From contig CM076847.1 in assembly GCA_039519185.1 (NCBI GenBank), positions 47,995,708 to 48,059,707 on the forward strand: a stretch of DNA of 64,000 bases, given 5' to 3'. The notes under the pieces are model-generated. The model was given only the letters and a program-made list of their open reading frames with translations, had not been told where the DNA came from and did not search any database. Both the position numbers and the translations under genes were made by a program. How positions within the stretch are numbered: position 1 is the first letter of the stretch; each line of letters begins with the position of its first letter. Below, piece by piece: positions 53,382-64,000 of this stretch. This DNA is from Astragalus membranaceus (Eukaryota; Streptophyta; Magnoliopsida; Fabales; Fabaceae).

Positions 53382-55574
53382 TGTAACACCCCTTTTCTAC
53401 CCGTTAATTTGTTTGTAAAATCAGAGTTTCAAAATTTCTATCATCGCAAGGAATGTTACACATACTTCGAATAAAACATCGTACTTCAATAAAACAGTTC
53501 AACATCAATAATTGTGCAATACGTAGCATGCCCCCAAAGGGGAAAACCTCAAGCATCAGTCATCGTCACCACAACCTTGACGTCAATAAAACCAACTACG
53601 CAGCGGAAAATAAAATAAAGAGAAACCATCAAATAACAGATAACAACCAAAATGGTATTAAAACATCGAGTTCGTTTCCCCCCTGAGTGCTACGTATCAG
53701 AGCATGACGACCCGACTCAAATAGAAGGGTGAGTCCAATTCAATCCATATAATAAATCCTATGATAAGCAATAAGTCAAAGTCACAGCACTAGAGTAACC
53801 ACATCACAGTCATCAATTACGTCATTACAACAACTCATCACGATGTCATGTAACTATATGAAATGCAACCCACTCGCGGGCATATGCATGAGGTACCTTT
53901 CATCATCGTCGCTTAGCCTTTATGGCCTCATCGTCGCTTAGCCTTTATGGCCTCATCGTCGCTGGGTTCATGCACATGGAATACATGAGACACTATGACA
54001 TGCACCACACACAAACACACAATTACCGTCAACTATGTGACCCGTCACTTACCAATTTGCCAAATAAGAGACACAGCACCTGTCAATTTATAATTACACA
54101 CAACAACGTCGCTATATTTCATCATCGCTTATTATCATCGCCGCTTATTATCCATAAACGTCATCAATCAAACAATAGCCACTAAGGGCAAAACCGTCAT
54201 TTAACTAGCCACTAAGGGCATCATCGCCATTTACACATCATCATCAATAATATTGGCCACTATGGGCAAAAACGTCATTTAACTAGCCACTAAGGGCATC
54301 ATCGTCATCATCACCTATTTTGATACTAAAGTGTTAAAACTGTTGGTTATACGCAAAAGGATTTTTAAAGGACCCAATACAGCTTTACAACGTCACTGGG
54401 ATGACCACCGGGGACAGCCACTTGGGCGCCCAGAAACCACCAGAAAATAATAAGTTTTTATTTTAAAAATAAGACACACAGGTAGACAACCGAAGAAGCT
54501 TCCCAACACTTTTCAAAACGTTTAAAACGGATGCCCGAGTCAAAAGATATAGCGAAAACAGTTTTTATTAAAAATCGGGGACATCCTGAAAATGGCGCCC
54601 AGGCACTGGGCGCCTAAGACACAAACTTAGACATCGTAGGCAACACAGCACACAGCGCCCTTGGCGCCCAGCGCCTGGTGCCCAGCGTCCAGCAACACAA
54701 CACACACGCAACACAGCGCACAGTGCCTCGCGCCCAGCAACACAACACACACGCAACACAGCGCACAGCACCCTTGGCGCCCAGCGCCTGGCGCCTGGTG
54801 CCCAGCACACACGAAACACACGCTGGAACATGCGCCCAGCACACACGCAACACACGCTGGAACATGCGCCCAGCCATAGGGCGCCAAATCCTGCACAAAA
54901 ATTTCAGCAACACAATTTCATGGCCAAGGCGCCCTATGCGCCCAAGCACTTAGACATCCTGCAACAAAATCCAGCAACACAATCCAGCAACACAATCAAA
55001 CATATGGCGCCCTAGGCGCCCATACCGCAACCAGATGGATTTTTCAGCCACCAATCATGAAGATCACGCATAAATCATCAATAAAACATGAAATCACATA
55101 CACATTCATGATCATGGATAGATCTAGGCTAACCCTACCCTAAAACCTATCATAAACATCTATTATATAGAAAGATAGAACTCCCCTTACCTTGGATTTG
55201 AAGAACAGGAGCCCTAGAGACAGTCACGAACAGAACCACAGCAACGGGTCACGTTCCTCTTCCTCCTTGAGCTCGCGACCTCTCCCTTCTTTCTCTCTTC
55301 TCCACGGCGCCTCTTCTCTCTATCTCTTTCTCCAATTCGCAAAATGCCTAAGCCAAAACCCTAATCCCAAATGACTTAGCAACTTCGCATATTACATGGA
55401 TCATGGGCTTGGGCTTTTCACTTAAGCCCAAGTTCATCTAATTGGCGCCTCCACCTTCTAATACCACCTACACCATTTTAACATAATTTCACTTAATTAA
55501 ATTATATCCAATTAATTAAAATAAATTCCTAAATACTTAATTAGATAAATTAATTAAATATTTAGGGTGTTACA
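53382..55574 (-). mobile_element. 5' LTR of the minus-strand gypsy element
   Basis: 2193 bp. Compared with the 3' LTR it lacks a segment (next to 53722) that holds the acceptor-like GTGCAG and CACGTTACCGCATAGGGGTA, and has an extra GGCGCC piece at 54594-54616. The donor-like AAG|GTAAGG is kept at 55190. Confidence 0.92.
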
Positions 55575-56820
55575 GGCCGCTTCTGAGGGTCAGCTCATCT
55601 CACAGTTTCATAGCCTTCACAGTTTTCAAAATGCATGCATGCACATAGGTAAGGCACGTAACATAAAAACTATTTTGTGGAAGTTAGAAATCGATTCATG
55701 ACTCATTTCCCAAAGCAAAGAATCGATTCCCAAACTGTTTTAAAAGCTAAGAATCGATTCCTATTATTTCTCATAAGACCAAAATCGATTTCCTACTCTA
55801 TTTTTAAAGTGCGAAATCGATTTCCTTCCCGTTTCCAAAGCCATAAATCGATTTGCCTCTTACCTTAATCAAGCAATGAATCGATTCATAAACTATACTA
55901 CTTCAAACTAAGAATCGATTCTTCTCATCATGCATCTAAGCATAAAATCGATTTCCTTCCTTTCTAAAAGCCTCAACGGTCATATTTTTAAGCACATAAT
56001 CGATTTTCTCACTTGATCTTAGAAGCAAACAATCGATCACTCACTTATGAAGTGTTCTCAGTTTAAAGTAAATGATCGATTATTATACTAAGTGTTTTTA
56101 AGTAATTAATCGATTCCTTAAATCATTTAACGGTCATACATCTCCTAGGTCAGTAAATAGGGACTTAGTGTTTCTCAGAAAAATTACAACCCATTCTTAC
56201 GCTTACGCTGAAACGCAAAACTCAAAAACCCTAGCACACACATACCTCTGTTCTTCAAGTATTTTTCATCTGTCAGAGCTGATTTCTCTCAAGGGTTAGA
56301 GCTGGGTTGGTGATCTTCAAGTTGTGTAATCTGCCTTCATAAGAGGTATTTTGGTTTTTCAATTTGTAATTTGATTTACGTTGTTCACAGTACTAGGGAG
56401 TGGGGTATCTCTCTAGGGTTGCTGTTGTTACTAGGGAGTGGGGTATCTATCTAGGGTTATTGGTTGTAACAAGGGTGGGGTATCTCTTGTTGCTGTTGTT
56501 GTGGTAGATTTGAGGGCTCTTCATAGGTGGGGTATCCTAGGAGAAGAGTGCCTGAGTCTGTAAAGGTTTCCAAAGCACCTGTAAGCTTTGTTGTGTTAGT
56601 GGAAAATTTCACAAGGGTGTGGGGACTGGACGTAGGTCACTTGGAGGTGACCGAACCAGTATAAGATTCTGTGTTCTTTACTGCTTTATTTTTAGTTTTC
56701 GTTTCTCGTTAATTCGTTCCATCAACCTGCGAGAAAAATCAATCAAATCGTTTAAGGGGACTTATTTTTTAAAATCTCAATTCACCCCCCCCATCTTGAG
56801 ACTGAAGCCACTTGGTAACA

Positions 56821-57166
56821 TTAAAGAGGCTGAACAATTGCTACATTCGACGTCTGATACCACTAAACCTTCCCGTGCTGAGTGTTCAACCTTGCTAGGT
56901 ATTTGCTATTTTATTTTCATTGCTTTTTATCTTACATTTGTTTTTTGTTCAAGATTTTGAAATTCTTATATTTGTTGTTGTTCTTGAACGTTACAGTTAA
57001 AGAAGATGAAGTAGAATTTCCAGCAAAAAAGATTAAGCAACGTCAAAATCCGTGCAAGAGCAAGATCAGGTTGATGTCCCAATCAGAGAAAAGACATTTG
57101 ATTTGGAAACAGCAACGCAAGAAGGCAATTGAACTTCAGAAGCACGCGGATTTAGAACTGGTATAA
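56821..57166 (+). pseudogene. Two unidentified exon-like segments
   Basis: A frame from the Sirevirus end (IKEAEQLLHSTSD, ...) reaches an AG|GTATTT donor at 56898. A second segment from an ACAG acceptor, 56997 to the TAA at 57164-57166, reads VKEDEVEFPAKKIKQRQNPC and EKRHLIWKQQRKKAIELQKH. Joined at the G|TT junction they stay in frame. It looks like the basic C-terminal end of a nuclear or transposon protein whose start was removed or separated by the Sirevirus insertion. I do not recognise the family. Confidence 0.35.
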
Positions 57167-57379
57167 AATCTTAGGAGGAAACAAACTTTTTGGGGTGGTG
57201 TTATTTTGTTTTTACGGTTTTCATTCATTTTTACTCAAGACTATAATTTCAATTATACAACTGTGAATTACCTTTCCCAAACATTACTCTCACTTAGTAC
57301 AACAGTGAATTACCTTTCTCAATAAATTCCACTTAAAACTCCTACTAGAAAACTTCCGAAAATCATAAATCCGAACATT

Positions 57380-60338
57380 GGTTAGTGGCCACTAACCACA
57401 CATATGCACAAAACTGGTTAGTGGCCACTAACCACAGGACAGTACAATTGTGGTTAATACTTGTTAGATTCAAGCATATATGATCAAATATGCTCTATTT
57501 TGGTAAACCAATGCATATGTAAGTCCATTGATTGTAGTATGAGTAACTTGCTTAGTAACAAATACTAAACCAATTGCTTAGTAAACCAAAGGGGTATATG
57601 AGAAATCTCCATTAGAAATTTAATTTCTTCATTCTTGAATTCCCAAATATTATTCTCACTTAGTACATTTTGCTACGAGTTTCAATAAATTCGACACAAA
57701 ATCGCTACTAGAAAACTACCAGAAATCATAAATTCGAACATAAAATTTAAAGGAATGAGAATGAAAAATAAATAAACAAATTATGATCGAGAGCAAATTC
57801 TGATTGAAACTATAAAAGAAGAAACTGAATATCGATGGTTTATTTTGATCCGAAAGTACCACATGAATGCTAACAAAAGAGGAAAAAAAGAAATCTTGGT
57901 TTGCCATCTAACCAATGTTATTCACATTTGTGGTTAGTGGTCTCTAACCAAAGCTATGCACAAATCTGGTTAATAGTATCCGTGGGAGAAGAGCCTATGT
58001 ACTAGAACTAAAAAAGAAAATTACATATACAAAAAACAGTTTTAGTCTTGCTACACTGTTTTTCTCTTTCCTATAGCCTTTTTTTTGCCCACCACATGTC
58101 TTGATCTCTGCTTGCAATTGGTCACAAAAGTTGTTACCTGCAACTTGTATAGATTCCTTCAACAAGTTGCTCTTCTGGTTCATGATTGAGCAACATAGAT
58201 CAATCCGGAATTTATTAGTTTCAATCTTTTTCTGATTCTTGCTCAATCTATCCCAATTGCGAAATGATTCAATGTCATTCTCATTTCCCTGTCATTCTTT
58301 CAAGAATATCATTGTGAACACGCCACAACTAGTTCCATCTGGTTTTTGTGGCATTGTTGGATCATGCCACTCAAATTGTTCCCATTTATATGGACAGGGA
58401 ATGTTGAAGACATTATATCTCTCTTGAATAAAGCTACAGGCTTCACTCATTAGTATGTCCCCAAGAACTTGAAATTCAGAAAAAGTTCTACTTTTGTTCG
58501 CTCTTGCAAACCCCTCAAGGCTTATTAAATACTCAAATCTTCTCATCTTCAAGTTGAGGGCGTAGGAGACAAAGTGTGAGTGAGCAATAGTAGGTATCAG
58601 AATCTGTGATAAAGGTCATGTTAGAAAATTTACAAATCCAGTATCTTATATATTAAAAAAATTACAATTAACACTCACATATTCAAGTCCAAGAACATTC
58701 AACCTCGTATAGCTCATATAGCTGTTGAACACTGCTAGCTTTTTTAGGAAGGCTTGGGCTTTACCTTCCTTGTTGTCAACACTTATTTTCTTTGAGACAG
58801 CTACGGATGTAAACAACTGTGTTCCAAAAAGTTCATACTAGAATCAATGGACTTACATATGCTTGAATCATCGATATTTACCAAAATAGAGCATATTTGA
58901 TCATATATGCTTGAATCTAACAAGTATTAACCACAATTGTACTGTGCTGTGGTTGGTGGCCACTAACTACAACATAGTACAATTGTGGTTATTTCTTAAA
59001 AATTTCATTCTGATCATATCTGACCATAAAACATCTATGCTAGATTGGAATTTGAAAAATAGGAATTTCAACTAGGAATTTGCAAAATTGCAAAATAGGC
59101 ATTTCAATTAAGAATTACTTGATCATAAAGCATAATTGCTGAATAGTAATTTGATCATAAAGCATATCTTATCATAAACATCAAATAATTTCTTACCATG
59201 GGCCCCACTGTCATTACTACTCTTCTAATTAGCTTGTCACTTCACTGTGCAAAATTTAACAAGTTTGCCCAGCTATCTATGACAAAGCTTGATACGTACT
59301 CCTCCTCTTGCAAGGTCGAGAGTTCCACTCTCTTAAGGTTGAATTTATGGTCCATTTGGCATTGGTACATCATTTGGTCACTGCGTGATACATTTTGAAC
59401 TCGTAAATGCAATTTCAAAAACAATGAATAGATAGAGTTTTTAATGTAGAAGCTAATTACTATTCAAATCTTTGGTAAGGGGCAATAACCACAAAGTAGT
59501 ACAGCAATGGTTAGTGGGCACTAACCACAAATATGTAGAACAGTGGTTAGTGGCCACTAACCACAAATTAGTACAATTGTGGTTAATACTTGTTTGATGT
59601 TACGAATTTACATAACTAGTACTTCTCACTAACAATAATATTTCTGACTAACAACAAACTCACAAATCGATGGCCTGTAGAAACCCTAAACCCTAAAATG
59701 CAGTCACAGTGGAGAAAAGATCTAATAACCACAGATTTGTAATACCATATGTAATATTATGGAAATCTTATGTTTGAAAAAGTTTCCACTTACCTTGGCT
59801 GGTCCGGTGACCAAATTTTTGTCTAACCTCGAAGCATTAGATTGAGCAACATGACCATCATATGGGCTCAGCAAGAATCTTGATGGTTTCTGTTTTCTCT
59901 TCCTCTTGCTTATGTACTTGGTACATTCATCAACCTCCGGTGGTTCTGTCCTGATCGGAGTTGCACTGAAATTTACAAGTTATCATGTTAGATTATTTGA
60001 AATGATGACTATGAAATCAATGTACAAATTAATATTATAGGCATGTTTATAGTTACACTACTATTTTGTCCTACATATCATCTTTGCCAAAAATCTCAAA
60101 AAAGTGAACTTCGCAAAACTCAATGTCCTTTTGAACTTCGTCAGCTAGCTTCTGTCTAGCATCCAGAGGAGTTGGGGTCAGGCTGTAATTTTAGCTGCTA
60201 ATTACTATTCAAATTTGTGGCCATTGAATATGTGATTCTATGATAATGTTGCAAGGGGCAATAAAGACAACAAAGTACCACAATGGCCAATGGCCACTAA
60301 CCACAAATACGTAGAACAGTGGTTAGTAGCCACTAACC
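57380..60338. repeat. Dispersed 18-bp palindrome GGTTAGTGGCCACTAACC
   Basis: Exact or near copies lie at 57380-57397, 57416-57433, 57932-57949 (altered), near 58953-58970 (altered), 59509-59526, 59545-59562 and 60321-60338, often in pairs 15-20 bp apart followed by ACAAATATGTAGAACAG-type spacers. Exact copies equal their own reverse complement. They surround the Ulp1-like remnant and behave like subterminal repeats of a DNA transposon whose ends I could not define. 57167-57379 holds nothing recognised. Confidence 0.85.
57995..60182 (-). pseudogene. Ulp1/C48 cysteine-protease gene remnant of a DNA transposon
   Basis: Exon-like blocks on the minus strand with fitting splice sites: about 60182-60070 (LDARQKLADEVQKDIEFCE), 59965-59794 (KRKRKQKPSRFLLSPYDGH), about 59424-59198 (LQEEEYVSSFVIDSWANLLN), about 58800-58673 (AFLKKLAVFNSYMSYTRLNV) and 58603-57995. 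The last holds the Ulp1 catalytic region: HFVSYALNLK with the expected His, then the usual Asp position altered (EYLISLEG), and PQKPDGTSCGVF with Gln and Cys. In-frame TGA codons lie in the third block and after FLKE in the last. Such Ulp1-type genes are typically carried by plant Mutator-like and CACTA elements; here it is non-functional. Confidence 0.75.
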
Positions 60339-60532
60339 ACAAATATGCAGAATAGTGGTTTTTTTTTTAAACAAAAGGAAAGGAGCCTCGTTAAAACCTT
60401 CTGATGCAAAACTCTCCTTAGGGATAAAAACATCTAGAAGGAAAGAGTACTCCCCCTTATTTCATTAAAAAATAAAAATCCAAAATACAAAAAGCACGGG
60501 GGGACATAAACCAAAACCCATGCAAACAAACA

Positions 60533-61111
60533 TTACTGTCTGAAACGAAAATAAGGAAGACAAATCCTATTACGGATAAAATCATCCTTAATAAAATTGG
60601 GAATAGAATTCCACCATTGGAAACCAGACAGGTTGGTCCCATGAGACGCAAGCTTATCGGCGCAGTGATTCCCTTCCCGAAAAATATGCATGCAAGTGAC
60701 AGTCATTGATTTGAGAAGACCCATGCAATTAAGCCAACGATTGCGGAGATTCCAAGGCACAATGGAGTGAGACGAGACGGCCATAACAGCAAGCTGAGAA
60801 TCACTCTCAATCCATAAACGATGCCAGCCTTTGCGGAAAGCCACTTCAATGGCGACCATGACACCGACAAGCTCAGCATGAAGAGCGTAATTTGAACCAA
60901 GAGGGAGCATAAAACAGCCAAGGGACTCAGCATTACTGTCGCGAAAGATACCCCCACAGGCAGCTAAACCAGGAGAGCCCCTCGCAGCGCCATCAGTATT
61001 ACATTTAACCCAAAAGCAAGGAGGAGACTTCCAGATAACCTCTATAGTTGTAGGAGCCTTACAAGGCTTGCAATCAACCGAAAAACCCTTAAGAATCACA
61101 AAGTCCTGCAT
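60533..61111 (-). pseudogene. LINE RNase H domain
   Basis: RNase H-like region with the four acidic positions visible: CNTDGAARG, HAELVGVMVAIE, WIESDSQLAV and EGNHCADKLASHG. It is in a different frame from the upstream zf-RVT region, the shift being near 61100. This C-terminal RNase H is common in plant L1 elements. Confidence 0.88.
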
Positions 61112-63718
61112 ATGGAGTTAGACGTGGAGCCCTTGTTGAGATTACCAGAAATGTTCACATTTGCCATGATCAAGTTTTTCAGGTAAGTGGGCAAGATCTT
61201 CTTGTTGTCAAAACGAATCTGATTCCGAGAATGCCAAATAGCCCAAAACAGGTTAATAACAGCAGTGGAAACAACATCCTGCACTTGGTCAGACCAAGGG
61301 CGCAGACAGACTTCAATAATCGTCTCTGGGGAGGAAACATCAATATGAAGAGAAAGCTTACCACTAAGCCAGTCCCAGAGCTGCTTAGCGAAAGAACACT
61401 CACAGAAAAGGTCCAAGGAGGACTCATAATCCGCTTCACAGAGACTACACATGGAAACAGTGCCACATCCATGGCTTCTGAGCTGCTTATCAGTTGGCAT
61501 ACGGTGATGGAGGATTCGCCATATAAGAAGAGACTTGGATGGAGGGATAACACTTCGCCAAATATTCTTGAACCACCTACCAGGCTGCCCAATAGGCCTG
61601 AAGTAAAGATACGCATTTTTAAAAGTAAGCATACCATCGGTAGAGTTTTTCAAAATCAGCTGATCTTGAGAGTCAAATGAAGGCAGATCTATTTCATGAA
61701 GGAGCGAAGCCAGCTGAGGAAAGATATTGGAAAGAGAAGCTGGAATACACGAGTGACCATTCTGAATGAAGTCACAAACACGAGCCTTGAGATAATGCTG
61801 ACGATGCTCAGGGACATTAAGAAGATTTACCAGAGGGCCCGACATCCAAGGATCAATCCAAAAGTTGATACAGTCACCTTTACCAATTTGCCAAATGCAG
61901 TTTTCTTGGATGGCGGATAGATGCTCACGAAAATTACCCCACAAAGAAGAATTGATATGATAAGAGATCGTAGTATTATTTCTGAAGACCCTGGATCTTA
62001 ACAGAACCGCCCAGCTGTTCTGGGAAATGCTGAGCTCTCAGCTGAGCTTTAGACAGGCTGCCTTATTAGTGTCTTTGAGGGACCTAATCCCAAGACCCCC
62101 CTCAGCGGTTGGTCCATAAACCTTATGCCAAGCCACAGTAACCACTTTACGCTGATTGACGTCACCAGACCAAATGAAATTTCAAATCCAAGAATCCACC
62201 TTATTCAACCGAGAGGTAGGCCATTTGTAAATAAGGAAGTTGTAAATTAACATACTTTGAACAACCGACTTGTCCAGCTGCGCTTTTCCGGCAATAGAGA
62301 GGAGGGAAGCTTTCCACGCTGATAACTTGGCTTTAATCTTGTCAGCGATTGGCATTAAATAAACAGCTTTAGGCTTACCTTTGAAAATTGGAATACCCAA
62401 TTAGGTGAACGGCAACTGGCCAATAGAGAAGCCCAGGAGATCGGCAATGCGACGCTGCCGGGTATTGGGGATGGCGCCATACTTAGTAAAGAAATTGAGG
62501 AGATTATGAAGATTTCTCTGCGAAGCTCTGCAAAAAATCATGATGTCATCAGCATAAAGAGTATGAGAGGGAACCTGAGTACCTCTAGGACCATTGATTA
62601 ACTGTAGGTCCCCATCTTGCACCAGCTTGGAGATGCCTCTGTTCAAAACCTCTTCAGCCAAGCAAAAAAGAAGGGGGGAGAGGGGGGCCCCTTGACGCAC
62701 ACCCCGCCTGCAACTAAAGAACCCAGAAGGCTTGCCATTGACTGAGATCGAAAGCTCTGCAGAGTGCAAAAGAGCATTAATCCAATCGCAAAATTTACTA
62801 TCAAAACCAAAAGCCTTGAGGACTCTCAGAAGGAAATTCCAATCCAAAGTGTCAAAAGCTTTCGTGACATCAACCTTTAGAGCCATATTACCACCAAAGG
62901 ACCTGTTATGCAGCATATTAATGGCTTCAGAGGTTAAGCAGATGCAGTCCAAAATGTTTCTACCTTGAATAAAGCCACGTTGCTGAGATGAGACGATACG
63001 GGGAGCAATTCTGGAGAGACGGTCAGCAAGCACCTTAGTGATAATCTTAAACTTGAAGTTAGCAAGGGCGATAGGCCGGAACTTCTCAATACTGTCAGCA
63101 CCGTTGACTTTAGGAATAAGGACCACCAAATTAGAGTTGAAATTCGGAAGCAGCCAGCCATGCTTGAAGAACTGCTGAACTGCGCTCACCATGACTTCAT
63201 CATTGATGTCCCAAAAATGCTGAAAAAAGAAAGCGCCAAAGCCATTCGGGCCAGGGGCACCGTTAGAGTTCATAGCAAAGATGGCCTGCTTGACCTCTTC
63301 CCTATTAGGAACGTTGGTGAGCATAGTATTCTCCTCACCTGTAACAAGATTGGATAATCTCCTCCACCATACCATTATCAAGACACTGATTATTAGAGGC
63401 AAAGATATTCTCAAAATAATTAACAACATGAGATTCAATATCATTAGAAGAAGTAAAAAGAACATCACCATGCTTTAGGGCAGTAATTTGCTTGGTAATA
63501 TGTCTACTCCTGACCATCTGATGGAAAACTTTTGTGTTTCGATCACCATGCAAGTGCCAATTAAGTCTAGATTTTTCGAGCCAAAAATCCTCTTGGGAAG
63601 CTAAAGCTTGTTGCAGCTCAAGCTGAAGGGTCTTTTCTTGCTCATCCAACAACTCTGAGTAGCCAACATTATCAATCGGCGCTTGAACGTGGTCTAGGGA
63701 TGCAGTCGCAACTTGCAC
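61096..63718 (-). pseudogene. LINE reverse transcriptase and zf-RVT region
   Basis: From 63718: HGDRNTKVFHQMVRSRHI, then after a one-base shift near 63350 the RT core with IPKVNGADSIEKFRPIALAN, VDVTKAFDTLDW, GVRQGAPLSPLLF and the catalytic LYADDIMIF. A TAA at 62401-62403 replaces the Tyr of FTYLGIP; TGA codons follow at 62182-62184 and near 62035. The zf-RVT part (IWRILHHRMPTDKQLRSHGC, SLCEADYESSLDLF) runs in the same frame to 61096. RT makes target-primed cDNA; here the lesions exclude function. Confidence 0.9.
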
Positions 63719-64000
63719 CCGGAGATTAACGTCCCCAAAGACTTATTTATTCCAAGCCTTAAGCTTTAATTTAAGATTTTTGAGCTTTTGATTGAGAACC
63801 ACCATCGGGCATCCAAGCACATGAGATTGCCAAACCTCCTAAATCACATTCAGGCAGTCAGGGTGATTCGCCCAGGTGCGAAGGAATTTAAAAGAAGAGG
63901 GATGAGCACCATCTGTAGTCTGAAGATCAAGCAGTAAAGGGAAATGATCAGATTTAGATTTAGTAAGAGTATAGCAGGAGATACCTGTTTAAAAAGTAAA
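63719..64000 (-). pseudogene. End of the LINE endonuclease region
   Basis: Read on the minus strand it gives SDHFPLLLDLQTTDGAHPSS and FKFLRTWANHPDC, the conserved end of the L1 endonuclease, then in-frame stops and a basic linker (LNQKLKNLKLKLKAWNK). The rest lies outside the window. Confidence 0.75.

Larger units (their letters stand above)
46648..55574 (-). mobile_element. Decayed Tekay-like Ty3/gypsy element, minus strand
   Basis: 8927 bp, with a perfect GGCCG duplication (46643-46647, 55575-55579). In its own orientation the 5' LTR is 53382-55574 (2193 bp) and the 3' LTR is 46648-48930 (2283 bp); they differ by indels, mainly an 80-bp-class deletion. PBS, gag-pol remnants and polypurine tract are in order. 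Coding lesions make it inactive. It inserted in the 3' LTR of the old Sirevirus. Confidence 0.95.
24638..56820 (+). mobile_element. Old Sirevirus-like Ty1/copia element hosting three nested insertions
   Basis: The pieces are 24638-27494, 36985-39273, 45806-46642 and 55580-56820. Joined in order they give 5' LTR remnant, gag, protease, integrase, RT, RNase H, a spacer with repeated polypurine tracts, and 3' LTR. The breaks are exactly the TSD sites of three later elements (TAAGT, CAAAT, GGCCG). The 5' LTR has lost its start, next to gypsy LTR copy 3, and its end, by a deletion fusing it to gag. The reading frame has several stops, a frameshift and an integrase deletion, so it is inactive. The repeated GGGGGAG tracts and the gag with two CCHC motifs indicate the Sirevirus (Maximus/SIRE1) lineage. 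Confidence 0.85.
46456..56820 (+). mobile_element. 3' LTR of the old Sirevirus, split by a gypsy insertion
   Basis: The pieces 46456-46647 and 55580-56820 (about 1433 bp in total) run TGTGGTTATATTGC...TTGGTAACA. They are split by the element at 46648-55574 with TSD GGCCG. The right piece has an AATCGATT array (55687-56115), GTGGGGTATCTC repeats and the CACCCCCCCC...GACTGAAGCC terminus typical of this family. Confidence 0.9.
60358..64000 (-). mobile_element. 3' part of an L1-type LINE, minus strand, running off the window
   Basis: The poly-A tail appears as a T run at 60360-60369. It is preceded in element orientation by the plant L1 3' UTR phrase TTAACGAGGCTCCTTTCC. Then, from 3' to 5', come RNase H, zf-RVT, reverse transcriptase and the end of the endonuclease, which continues beyond 64000. 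Stops and frameshifts make it inactive. It seems to have inserted next to a GTGGTTAGTGG-type palindrome unit. Confidence 0.92.

Overview
The window is nuclear DNA of a flowering plant, most likely a papilionoid legume. This is an inference from the legume-style MITE ends (GGGTTAAATATG...), the two-exon CYP71D-type P450, and captured fragments of plant genes (MAPDA, NDL, CLSY and CML families). There are no rRNA, tRNA or CRISPR features. One host gene looks intact; nearly everything else is transposable-element DNA in several nested layers.

Layout. 1-5689: two long Ty3/gypsy LTRs separated by a short internal tail. 6273-8004 (minus): an apparently intact P450 with one intron. 8462-12262: a CACTA element with 3-bp TSDs and no transposase, carrying exon fragments of four unrelated genes. 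12385-12553: a 169-bp CACTA MITE. 13807-14264: a legume-type MITE. 15375-24637: overlapping, truncated gypsy LTRs, one a solo LTR with a perfect TSD (21751-23729), plus 45-, 48- and 34-bp minisatellites. 24638-56820: one old Sirevirus-like Ty1/copia element, opened by three later insertions with perfect 5-bp TSDs: an intact Tekay-like gypsy element with LTRs of identical length and apparently identical sequence (27500-36979), a pol-less gag plus env-like Sirevirus (39279-45800), and a decayed Tekay-like element on the minus strand (46648-55574). 56821-60357: remnants of a Ulp1-protease transposon gene among perfect 18-bp palindromes. 60358-64000: the 3' part of a degenerate L1-type LINE on the minus strand, running off the window.

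The gypsy LTRs show a pattern that ordinary annotation does not explain. In two LTR families with little sequence similarity, a near-consensus splice donor early in the LTR and an acceptor late in it bracket about 1.1-1.9 kb that holds all the fast-evolving repeats. Each of the two gypsy elements with a readable gag also has an acceptor-like CAG a few bases before the Gag ATG. This suggests an LTR leader intron that would separate spliced mRNA from unspliced genomic RNA. Short palindrome arrays also recur in most element classes here (GCACGG/CGTGC, GGCGCC, AATCGATT, GGTTAGTGGCCACTAACC, and GAATCGGTT hairpins).

Limits: all homology calls are by eye from protein motifs. Boundaries marked by TSDs are exact; other boundaries are approximate.
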